Both the position numbers and the translations under genes were made by a program. Shown in pieces: positions 32,375 to 40,804 of a DNA stretch of 64,000 bases; the stretch's first letter is position 1; the number at the start of each line of letters is the position of its first letter. The DNA comes from an uncultured Methylococcaceae bacterium (GTDB lineage: Bacteria > Pseudomonadota > Gammaproteobacteria > Methylococcales > Methylomonadaceae): the NCBI GenBank assembly GCA_903908165.1, contig CAIVQX010000009.1:24826-88825 (forward strand), written 5' to 3'. The notes beneath the pieces were generated by a model that was given only the letters and a program-made list of their open reading frames with translations, ran no database searches and was not told the origin of the DNA.

Positions 32375-33571
32375 TCAAATTAACTGAATGCTAATGGTTT
32401 GCAGTGCATTGTGATGATAACCCGATGGGTTGGCGACAGGTTCCAAAGGCTGGGTAATACCGGAGATGCTAGTTGCTCGAGCCATGATTCGATATTCACC
32501 AGTATGTGTTGGTTTTAGATTATAGCGCCATTGTCGCCAAGAAAAGCGGCCATAGTTTTTTTGAAGTGTGGTTAGTTCCCATGTTTTTCCGCCATCGATA
32601 GAGATTTCGACGCGTTGAATACCGTCACCTTTATCCCAAGCCACCCCATTAATTTCTATTGCTTTATTTGAAGAGAATGTTTGACCATCGACCAGATTAG
32701 TGATTAATGAATTTACAACCAATTCTGTAATAGGCATATTCAATTGGGTTTCTTGTGAAATAAACTGTCCAGATTTAAAACCTTCTTTGGGTATGCGATA
32801 AGCAGTTTTCATCCAGAAATTGTCAGCAGGGTGCGATTGTATATTGATTTCAGTCAGATGCTTAATCCAATAGGTAGCCGTCCAGCCAGGGACAATCAGG
32901 CGAGCAGGGAAGCCATTCCAATGAGGTAAGGGTTCGCCATTCATTTCAAAAGCAATCAAGGTGTTTTCATCCAATACTTTTTCAAGTGGTAGACTTTTCA
33001 TAAAGTCAGGTGTTGTTCTGAGCATACCGGAATCAGCACCATTAAAACTGACTTCCAAGGCGGATTGCTTAATACCCGTTGCTGCTAACACATCTTTTAA
33101 ACGAACGCCCCGCCATAGCGCATTACCCATAGCACCTGACCCCCATTGTACGCCAGACACAGGCGGGTTAAATAAACTCCGACGATTTCCAGAACAAAGA
33201 CAAAGTGCTGCAATTTCGACTGATTTGAAATCAGTTTGTAATTGTTTTAGAGTGAGACTTAAGGGCTTGTTTATAGCATCACCACCGATAGATAACTGCC
33301 AGTTATCTGAATTAATTTCAGGAATGATGGCATGGTGGTAACGGACAAAAAAATGTTTATTGGGAGTAAAAGTCGTATTGAAATAGCTTATCGGTGTTTC
33401 AAAATTGGGCGGGCGGTAGGTTTTTTTAATTAACCCGTCTTTGCTTTTTAGGGGTTCTAAAATTAAGGCTTCTTCTATAGCGTTAGTGGTTGCTAAAGAT
33501 GGCTTTTGCCATAGCGAGAGTCCTGCTAGAGTTCCTGCGGACTTTAATATGAAGTTTCTTCTGTTGATCAT
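32375..33571 (-). CDS. Molybdopterin-dependent sulfite oxidoreductase (SorA-like)
   Basis: Twin-arginine-like N-terminus MINRRNFILKSAGTLAG; ALCLCSGNRRSLFNPP, WHGVRLKD-type motif. Start adjusted from 33643. Confidence 0.87.
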   Translation of the reverse strand: MINRRNFILKSAGTLAGLSLWQKPSLATTNAIEEALILEPLKSKDGLIKKTYRPPNFETPISYFNTTFTPNKHFFVRYHHAIIPEINSDNWQLSIGGDAINKPLSLTLKQLQTDFKSVEIAALCLCSGNRRSLFNPPVSGVQWGSGAMGNALWRGVRLKDVLAATGIKQSALEVSFNGADSGMLRTTPDFMKSLPLEKVLDENTLIAFEMNGEPLPHWNGFPARLIVPGWTATYWIKHLTEINIQSHPADNFWMKTAYRIPKEGFKSGQFISQETQLNMPITELVVNSLITNLVDGQTFSSNKAIEINGVAWDKGDGIQRVEISIDGGKTWELTTLQKNYGRFSWRQWRYNLKPTHTGEYRIMARATSISGITQPLEPVANPSGYHHNALQTISIQLI

Positions 33572-33898
33572 AAAATATGCCTTAGTTAAGGATGTATATT
33601 CATATGGTTGATTACTTTTACGCTGTTCAGGTTTTTTTGTCAAAAACAGCGAAGATTAGTTTTAATAAAATTTAGCTGATTGTCGTTGAGTCTTTTGCAG
33701 ATTGAGTCATTAATGTACTTTGCGCTATAAGTTAATATTGCAATGCCGTGCTTGATTGCCTTGTTACTTTATGATGTATTTTAATTTGTAAGTGACTCGT
33801 TTTTTTTATTATTAGCAATTTAGATAGGGCATCGTTTTATAATAAAAACCATTTTCCCCTGTCGGAAACTGTAAAAATGGTATTTTCTGGAATTTTAT

Positions 33899-35506
33899 AT
33901 GACTCATATTAATTTAAACGTAGCCCCCGTTGCTGATCCTCGCCCTCATCTTAATCATAAGGCAGGGCTGATTGAGCGTATTATTTTTATTAGCTTGATC
34001 GTGGCAGGACTCTTATTTGCAGGTTTTAATCTCGTAAATGATATTATTGATTCAGGTGACATAACAATTGCCTGGTTGCCCTATATTTTACTGGGCATAG
34101 CTTTATTAATTGCGCTTGGCTTTGAATTTGTTAACGGATTTCATGACACAGCAAATGCAGTAGCAACGGTCATCTATACGCATTCACTTCCCGCTAACAT
34201 CGCAGTGTTGTGGTCCGGATTTTTTAATTTCTTGGGTGTTTTGTTTTCAAGTGGAACGGTTGCATTCGGTATTATATCTTTACTTCCGGCAGAGTTGGTT
34301 TTACAAGTAGGCTCCAATGCCGGTTTTGCAATGGTATTTGCTCTACTTATAGCAGCTATTCTTTGGAATTTGGGTACTTGGCTATTAGGCTTGCCAGCAT
34401 CATCCTCGCATACTTTAATTGGATCCATTATTGGCGTCGGTGTCGCTAATGCTCTGATGCATGGACGAGATGGTCTCAGTGGGATTGATTGGGCTCAGGC
34501 GACTAAAATTGGCTATTCATTATTATTCTCACCAATAATTGGATTCAGTTGTGCAGCATTTTTATTGCTGGCCTTGCGGGTTTTTGTCAAAACGCCTGAT
34601 TTATATCAGGAACCTAAAGGAAATAAACCACCATCTTTTTGGATAAGAGCTTTATTAATTTTGACATGTACAGGGGTTTCTTTTGCTCATGGATCAAATG
34701 ATGGTCAAAAAGGTATGGGTCTCATCATGTTAATATTGGTGGGCACTGTGCCAACAGCCTATGCCTTAAATCGAACGATGTCGGTTGATCGAATCACGCA
34801 GTTTATTGCAATCTCCCATGTGACTGAAGAATCTTTGGCTAAAAAGATCACAATAAATACGTCGGTTAACCCCTCAGTGATTCTTACTGACTATTTACGT
34901 ACAAAAGATTTTCAACCTGAAGTCCTATCCAGTCTGGCCGATATGGTTGGCGATATTGACAAGCAAGTTAAACAATACGGGAGTTTTGCTAACGTGCCAG
35001 CGGCTGCGGTAGCTAATGTACGTAATGACATGTATTTAACCTCTGAAGCCATTGGGCTTTTGGAAAAAAACAAGACCATCAATCTTGATATTGAGACCCA
35101 TGCTAATCTTAAGGTCTTTAAAAAAGATATTGATGACGCTACCAAGTTTATTCCACTGTGGGTGAAAGTTATTGTCGCAATCGCCTTGGGTTTAGGGACT
35201 ATGGTTGGTTGGAAGCGTATTGTTGTGACGGTCGGTGAAAAAATTGGTAAAGCCCATTTGACTTATGCACAAGGGGCATCTGCAGAATTAGTGGCAATGG
35301 TTACTATCGGTGCTGCTGATATTTTTGGGCTTCCTGTATCGACTACCCATGTCCTGTCATCAGGTGTGGCAGGAACCATGATAGCTAACAAGTCAGGATT
35401 GCACTGGAAAACTATTCGTGGATTGGGTATGGCTTGGATATTAACACTGCCGGTCGCAATGTTGCTTTCAGGTTCTTTATATTGGATTTTTGCGAACGTT
35501 TTTTGA
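33899..35506 (+). CDS. Inorganic phosphate transporter, PiT family
   Basis: GFEFVNGFHDTANAVATVIYTHSLP and GLPVSTTHVLSSGVAGTM signature repeats; large central soluble loop. Confidence 0.93.
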   Translation: MTHINLNVAPVADPRPHLNHKAGLIERIIFISLIVAGLLFAGFNLVNDIIDSGDITIAWLPYILLGIALLIALGFEFVNGFHDTANAVATVIYTHSLPANIAVLWSGFFNFLGVLFSSGTVAFGIISLLPAELVLQVGSNAGFAMVFALLIAAILWNLGTWLLGLPASSSHTLIGSIIGVGVANALMHGRDGLSGIDWAQATKIGYSLLFSPIIGFSCAAFLLLALRVFVKTPDLYQEPKGNKPPSFWIRALLILTCTGVSFAHGSNDGQKGMGLIMLILVGTVPTAYALNRTMSVDRITQFIAISHVTEESLAKKITINTSVNPSVILTDYLRTKDFQPEVLSSLADMVGDIDKQVKQYGSFANVPAAAVANVRNDMYLTSEAIGLLEKNKTINLDIETHANLKVFKKDIDDATKFIPLWVKVIVAIALGLGTMVGWKRIVVTVGEKIGKAHLTYAQGASAELVAMVTIGAADIFGLPVSTTHVLSSGVAGTMIANKSGLHWKTIRGLGMAWILTLPVAMLLSGSLYWIFANVF

Positions 35507-35605
35507 GTTTGAGAATACAAGATTAAGGCTTAAAAAGTGTTAAGGGTTATTGAATATTTTAATTTTAGAGTTTTCTTTTTTAGGTATTCAATAGCAATTT
35601 TACAA

Positions 35606-35896
35606 TCATGGGCACTTATAGGCTTTTGCAGTAGCCATGCCGGTAAAACTACTAGGAGTAAAAAAATGCTCCCAAACAATGTGCGTTGCACCTATTTTTT
35701 CAGCGCGGGCAAGGGTATTAATTTTAGCTTTTAATTTCCAATTTAAATAATGACCATAACCTGATGATACATCGATTCTTGTTAAGAAAGAACATGCTTG
35801 CATGGCATTTGCTTGAGCCTCTTGAGGTTGGGCTAAAGCCATTAAAGGTGAACTTAATAAAAATAAAGAAATGATGACACTATTAGTTTTGAACAC
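35606..35896 (-). CDS. Small exported protein, DUF4156/RcsF-like
   Basis: Signal peptide; ACSFLTRIDVSSGYG...LKAKINTLARAEKIGATHIVW pattern. Confidence 0.55.
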   Translation of the reverse strand: MFKTNSVIISLFLLSSPLMALAQPQEAQANAMQACSFLTRIDVSSGYGHYLNWKLKAKINTLARAEKIGATHIVWEHFFTPSSFTGMATAKAYKCP

Positions 35897-35999
35897 TTAA
35901 TTGCTTTACCAGGAGTCTGTGTATTTATAGGTACATATAAAATGATTTCAATTTAAAGTAATAAATACACAGTAATGAGTTGTATAAATTTGTTGTGAA

Positions 36000-37109
36000 T
36001 TATATGGTGCCCATTATTGGAATAAAGATATTAATCACGGTATAAGCAATTACGATAATAAAAAAAGATATATGATCTAATGATCGCGATAAGGCGACGT
36101 TATGTCGGATATCAAAAAAATAGAGTGAAACAGCTGACTCTACCAATGTTAAAAAAATTGTGATCATGGCAATATTATTGACTATATCAAGTAACGATAA
36201 ATTGCCGTTATCAGCAACAAATGAAATAGATAATAGTGAATTAGCAATGGCTCCAAAAAAACCACCTACGCCTAGCCCAAATCGAGGGTCTACATCGGTT
36301 GGTTTAATAAAGAAAGCTAATAGTGAGATTGAAACCGCTGCAAATAAGCCAAGAAAAATTTTGAAATAAATACCAAGACCATCACGAGAAATAGTTGCGC
36401 CATAAAGATGTTGCGAAAAGGTTGCGTGATTAGTGCTACTTAGGCGCGGATCGCCAAAGTTTGTTTTATAGGTATGTGGCTTCATTATCAAGCTGTGTTT
36501 AGTCACAACATAGCCTGGTAATTTGACGCGTGAACTGATACTAGAATGTTCAGCATCAGAAACATATTCCAAGTCTTTCCAAGGTAATTTACCATCTTCA
36601 ATGACTATGGATAAAATATGATCATCTACTGGGAAACGCAAGGAGTCGAAATATTTCGTTATCTGTGCTTTTACTAAATATTTCGCATAGTGTTCACCGT
36701 GTTTGTGATATTCACTTAGTTTTTGTTTTGATATAACTTCACCTTCGATAATGTCGAAGGTTTCACCCGGATCAAGATTGTCGTTATCCCATTTAAACCA
36801 TAAGTAAAATTCTGGGCTCCAAGTATTATCTGCAATGGAGATTGAGGCAATATGATCTAAATAGATGCCAACTTTAACTTTACTAGGATTGCTGCCAGCA
36901 GGAAGAAATAATTCGGGTGCTGTGCGACCTACTTCAATCGCTGTAGGATTCATTCGAGCGGCATGTCTGGCTGCACTAGCTGTTTTTAACTGGTCAATTT
37001 TAGTTAGGCTGAATGCGCCTATCACAACAAAAAAAAGGGTAAGTAGAATAGCCCAAATAATAAGAAACTTTCGTCCAGATGGAGATATATTGGGGTTGAT
37101 TAACTGCAT
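36000..37109 (-). CDS. Pentameric ligand-gated ion channel (GLIC/Cys-loop-like) homolog with extra N-terminal TM segment
   Basis: Beta-rich extracellular domain (VGIYLDHIASISIADNTWSPEFYLWFKWDNDNL; KYFDSLRFPVDDHILSIVIED) then ISRDGLGIYFKIFLGLFAAVSISLLAFF and three more TM helices (M1-M4 topology). Confidence 0.7.
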   Translation of the reverse strand: MQLINPNISPSGRKFLIIWAILLTLFFVVIGAFSLTKIDQLKTASAARHAARMNPTAIEVGRTAPELFLPAGSNPSKVKVGIYLDHIASISIADNTWSPEFYLWFKWDNDNLDPGETFDIIEGEVISKQKLSEYHKHGEHYAKYLVKAQITKYFDSLRFPVDDHILSIVIEDGKLPWKDLEYVSDAEHSSISSRVKLPGYVVTKHSLIMKPHTYKTNFGDPRLSSTNHATFSQHLYGATISRDGLGIYFKIFLGLFAAVSISLLAFFIKPTDVDPRFGLGVGGFFGAIANSLLSISFVADNGNLSLLDIVNNIAMITIFLTLVESAVSLYFFDIRHNVALSRSLDHISFFIIVIAYTVINIFIPIMGTI

Positions 37110-37325
37110 AATTGCGGGCTATTTAGTATGTTTGATTAGAAAATTATAAAAATGTAGTAACGATTTTTTATTTTCAATGGGCTTAGTTGTTCTAGAATCG
37201 AAAACGCCAACTTTGCATTGTTTCGTTTAAAGTTCAAGTTTATACTCAATTTTATAGAATTATTTTTTAGGTTTCATTATAAATCATACAGCTTAAAAGT
37301 TCGAAACAGAAATGCGTAAAATAGA

Positions 37326-38159
37326 ATGAAGGAGTATCAAAAAATACTTGGAGCTTGTGAACTAGAGGATTTGGCTTATCAGCGAATCTTGAACTGGCTT
37401 TATGATCAATATGGCATGAGTTACCCAGAAAATAAAAAAAACTTGTTGATTCAACATATAAGTAGAGTTTGTAAGTTTTTTGATATGCCATCACTGGCAG
37501 CCATAGCAGATAGGTTAGAGTTGAATGGTTATAAAGACCTGCAGGATGCAATTGTGCATGCAGCCACGACAAATCATACTTATTTTTTTCGTGAACCTTT
37601 AATACTTAATTATTTTAAAGAAATTATCTTACCAATGCTTCCAAAAGAGGGCGTGCGAATATGGAGTGCAGCAACTTCATTTGGGGATGAAGCATTTACC
37701 TTGGCTATTATAGCTGCAGAAGCAAGAGGATTTATTTGGGCCAAACAAAATCTTGAGATATTAGGTACTGATGTCAGTCGAGTTGTCATTGCTTCTGCAG
37801 CAACAGGTATTTACTCTGAGACGCACGTTGATAAAATGCCAATAGAATTATTGGAGCGATATTTTGTGTATCTTGGCAATGGCCAGTTTCGCGTACAAGA
37901 TGACTTAAGACATATTTGTAAATTTCATTCTTTCAATTTAAAGTCTGAAAACTATTTGTTCCCCAAAGCATTTCATGTCGTATTTTGTCGGAATGTGCTT
38001 TATTATTTTGATCGAGCTCATCAGCGTCATGTCGTTGATGCTATATACAAAGTTACTGAACCAGGCGGTTATTTGGTGACGTGTGTTGCTATGTCAGTAC
38101 GCGATTTAGATTCACGATGGATCTACATTGAGAATGGCATTTATCAGAAGGCTTATTAG
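37326..38159 (+). CDS. cheR: CheR-type chemoreceptor glutamate methyltransferase
   Basis: TNHTYFFREPLILNYF, RIWSAATSFGDEAFTLAI, FHVVFCRNVLYYFD. Confidence 0.9.
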   Translation: MKEYQKILGACELEDLAYQRILNWLYDQYGMSYPENKKNLLIQHISRVCKFFDMPSLAAIADRLELNGYKDLQDAIVHAATTNHTYFFREPLILNYFKEIILPMLPKEGVRIWSAATSFGDEAFTLAIIAAEARGFIWAKQNLEILGTDVSRVVIASAATGIYSETHVDKMPIELLERYFVYLGNGQFRVQDDLRHICKFHSFNLKSENYLFPKAFHVVFCRNVLYYFDRAHQRHVVDAIYKVTEPGGYLVTCVAMSVRDLDSRWIYIENGIYQKAY

Positions 38160-39133
38160 TGGGCTTTTTTAAAAAACCTATTCGTATTGTCATTATCGAT
38201 AGTTCAGAAGAGGGTAGGCGTTTATTAAATGAATTTCTTCAGAGTGATCCACACATTCAAGTCGTAGGTATGGCGGCTAATTTCTATAATGCACGTGATT
38301 TAATTGATGAATTACAGCCGGATGTTATTACTTTAGACGTCGACATACCTCGTATGAATCGTATTACTTTTCTTAAACGGTTCCTGCCGATTCCTAAAGT
38401 GATAATTAATTCAATTAGTCTGCAAGGATCAGCAGAAATGGATAGAGAAATATTCAAACGAATTAAATTAGCAGCTAATCAACATACTAATAAACAGGGT
38501 ATTAGTGAATCATTTGAAGTTAAACACATTTCTGTACCTGATAAAATCAGCGATAAATTAATTGCGATAGGGGCTTCTACGGGTGGGGTAGATGCTTTAT
38601 GTAAAATATTACCCGCATTTCCCGTTCATTGTCCGGGTATTGTTATTGTCCAGCATATGCCGATTGGTTTTACCAGCGCATTAGCCGAACGCTTAAACGA
38701 GCTAAGTAAAATAGCTGTTAAGGAGGCTGAAGACGGCGATATTATTATGCCAGGGAGGGTTTATTTGGCTCCGGGCGGTCTTAGTCATATGAAAGTTGCG
38801 CGTTTTGGTAATCAATATAAGATTAAATTAATTAGAGGCAGTCCTGTTAATCATAGCTGTCCTTCCATAGATGTATTATTTTCATCCGTAGCGTTACATG
38901 TTGGTAGTCATGCATCAGCTGCTATTTTGACAGGTATGGGGAGCGACGGAGCCAAGGGGTTATTGGAGATTCGAAGAGCGGGTGGATTCACGGTTGCTCA
39001 GGATGAAACGACCTCGGTAGTTTTTGGTATGCCGCATATGGCTAATAAATTGGGTGGAGCGAAGTGTGTTGCCGCACTAAATACTATTCCATCGTTACTT
39101 TTTCGTGGTCATATTGGCTCCTTAGTAGATTGA
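38159..39133 (+). CDS. cheB: CheB-type protein-glutamate methylesterase with degenerate receiver domain
   Basis: GASTGG, VQHMP, TGMGSDGAKG esterase motifs; N-terminal receiver-like IRIVIIDSSEEGRRLL...PDVITLDVDIPRMNRITFL. GTG start overlaps the cheR stop. Confidence 0.9.
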   Translation: MGFFKKPIRIVIIDSSEEGRRLLNEFLQSDPHIQVVGMAANFYNARDLIDELQPDVITLDVDIPRMNRITFLKRFLPIPKVIINSISLQGSAEMDREIFKRIKLAANQHTNKQGISESFEVKHISVPDKISDKLIAIGASTGGVDALCKILPAFPVHCPGIVIVQHMPIGFTSALAERLNELSKIAVKEAEDGDIIMPGRVYLAPGGLSHMKVARFGNQYKIKLIRGSPVNHSCPSIDVLFSSVALHVGSHASAAILTGMGSDGAKGLLEIRRAGGFTVAQDETTSVVFGMPHMANKLGGAKCVAALNTIPSLLFRGHIGSLVD

Positions 39134-39299
39134 AATTGATTCACCCAAGTGTGTTTTTGTTACAGGCTTATACTTGCATAATTAAAAGCTAAGATTATTG
39201 TTGATTTCATAGTGGTAAATCTTGAAGTAAATAGTTCAATACAAAAATTAAAACATGTTACTATCAGGCAATTTTTAAATGCAGATTTAGTCGTTCGAT

Positions 39300-40754
39300 G
39301 TGACTATTGACGGGGAGAATATGCTTTCAATTAAAGTTGGTTCTGTCTTTTGCTCTCTACCCAGCGATGCTATTCAGATTATTGATTATGTGGCATCGAT
39401 TACAGCACTTCCATTTGTCGGTTCTCCCGTTGAAGGATTGACTAATTTTAACGGTCAACCTGTTATTCAAATTGATGTTGCTAGCGCCTTAGGGATTGAA
39501 AGACAAGAACAAGTTGGTCAGAAAAGACTTATTGTTAATTATGCGAAAACTAATTATTCATTGCGAGTAGATGAAGTTGTAAATTTAACTAAAACTGAAG
39601 CATCTTCGAATCAGTATCCAGTCCGTTCTTTATCACTAAAAGAACTGATTACATGTATTAAAAGAAATAAAAAACGTATTCTAAGTCCTCAAAAAGCTGA
39701 CACAATCAATAGTAGTACTTCAGTACAAACCGCTATTCCTGTTTTATTAGTGGTTTCAGGTGAGAGGACAATTGCATTTCTCACCCACACCATCGATCAT
39801 CTTCAAAAGATAGAGTCCCTAGAAACACTCAGTACGCAAAGTTCAGAGGGTGATTTTCTTATTAAAGTAAAAGATCATTTATTACCCACGTACTTTTTAG
39901 GGCAGTTATTAGGGCAGGAAGATCTAGAAAATGAGTCTGTCGCCATCATTTTCAAAGGCGAGCAATCTTTATGGGCTTTGTGTGTACAGAAAGTACTTAA
40001 AATGGATTACGTTCATAAGGTTTATTCTTCAGGGACAGATGCACGAGGTTTATGGTATGTGACGCAAACAGGTGAAATTCGTGAGTTGATGGATGCGAAT
40101 AATTTACCGGGTATCCATAGAGCCAATTGTTCCCCACGGTTATGGTACGTAACATCAAATGGGCAAATTCAAGAGCTGATTGAGGCCAACCAACTCTTAG
40201 GGAGTACGAATGACTTTCTGGATATTACTATTACGACGCCTCAAGAAATAGCATTTACCTTGCAAGAAACAGATCAGTTAACTGTCGACGGTTTGCGCAT
40301 TTATTGTGGTATGAGTAGTTTTTTATTACCTTTGACGATGGCTACACGTGCTGACAAAGACTGGGATAGGGGGGCAATGACAACGACTCGTTTTGTTGAT
40401 AGAGATAGGTCAGCACAAAATAATCGAATCCCTTGTCTTGATGGAAATGCACTATTTTTTGGTAAGGCGGGACAATCGATTGAGCGTATAGTGAAAGTAA
40501 CTTTAGCCTCTGGGTATGAGGTATTGTTGGTTATTGATAGGGCTGTATTATCGCAATCGGTATCTTCAGCAGCTAATTGGATTGCAGTTGATTTGCCTTA
40601 TCCTGCGACATTATTTTTTGATGCGGCCAGTTATGATCATGAAACAGGTCAATGGATACTTAGGGTTATGGATGCGATTAAATTTTCTGATTTACCGTGG
40701 ATTACTAAAAAATCGGTGGTTAAGGCCATTATTGGCTGGTGTGAGCGAGATTAA
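39300..40754 (+). CDS. Multi-domain CheW-like protein
   Basis: N-terminal CheW-like beta domain (CSLPSDAIQIIDYVASITALPFVGSPVEGLTNFNGQPVIQIDVASALG) with further CheW-like segments; between cheB and MCP genes. Confidence 0.65.
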   Translation: MTIDGENMLSIKVGSVFCSLPSDAIQIIDYVASITALPFVGSPVEGLTNFNGQPVIQIDVASALGIERQEQVGQKRLIVNYAKTNYSLRVDEVVNLTKTEASSNQYPVRSLSLKELITCIKRNKKRILSPQKADTINSSTSVQTAIPVLLVVSGERTIAFLTHTIDHLQKIESLETLSTQSSEGDFLIKVKDHLLPTYFLGQLLGQEDLENESVAIIFKGEQSLWALCVQKVLKMDYVHKVYSSGTDARGLWYVTQTGEIRELMDANNLPGIHRANCSPRLWYVTSNGQIQELIEANQLLGSTNDFLDITITTPQEIAFTLQETDQLTVDGLRIYCGMSSFLLPLTMATRADKDWDRGAMTTTRFVDRDRSAQNNRIPCLDGNALFFGKAGQSIERIVKVTLASGYEVLLVIDRAVLSQSVSSAANWIAVDLPYPATLFFDAASYDHETGQWILRVMDAIKFSDLPWITKKSVVKAIIGWCERD

Positions 40755-40804
40755 TTGTTTTTTAAAAATTTATTATGATGTGGAGCGTTAAGTGAGAAAT
40801 CTAT

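Noticed and set aside
33841-33898. Hairpin ACCATTTT...AAAATGGT upstream of the PiT gene
   Set aside because: Short AT-rich stem; plausible leader structure but no match to a known regulatory element and expected by chance in AT-rich DNA.
35537-35734. Plus-strand 65-aa ORF
   Set aside because: Antisense to the better-supported signal-peptide-bearing small protein at 35606-35896.
37229-37260. TAAAGTTC as a possible sigma-28 -35 element before cheR
   Set aside because: No GCCGATAA-like -10 at 11 bp; not supportable.
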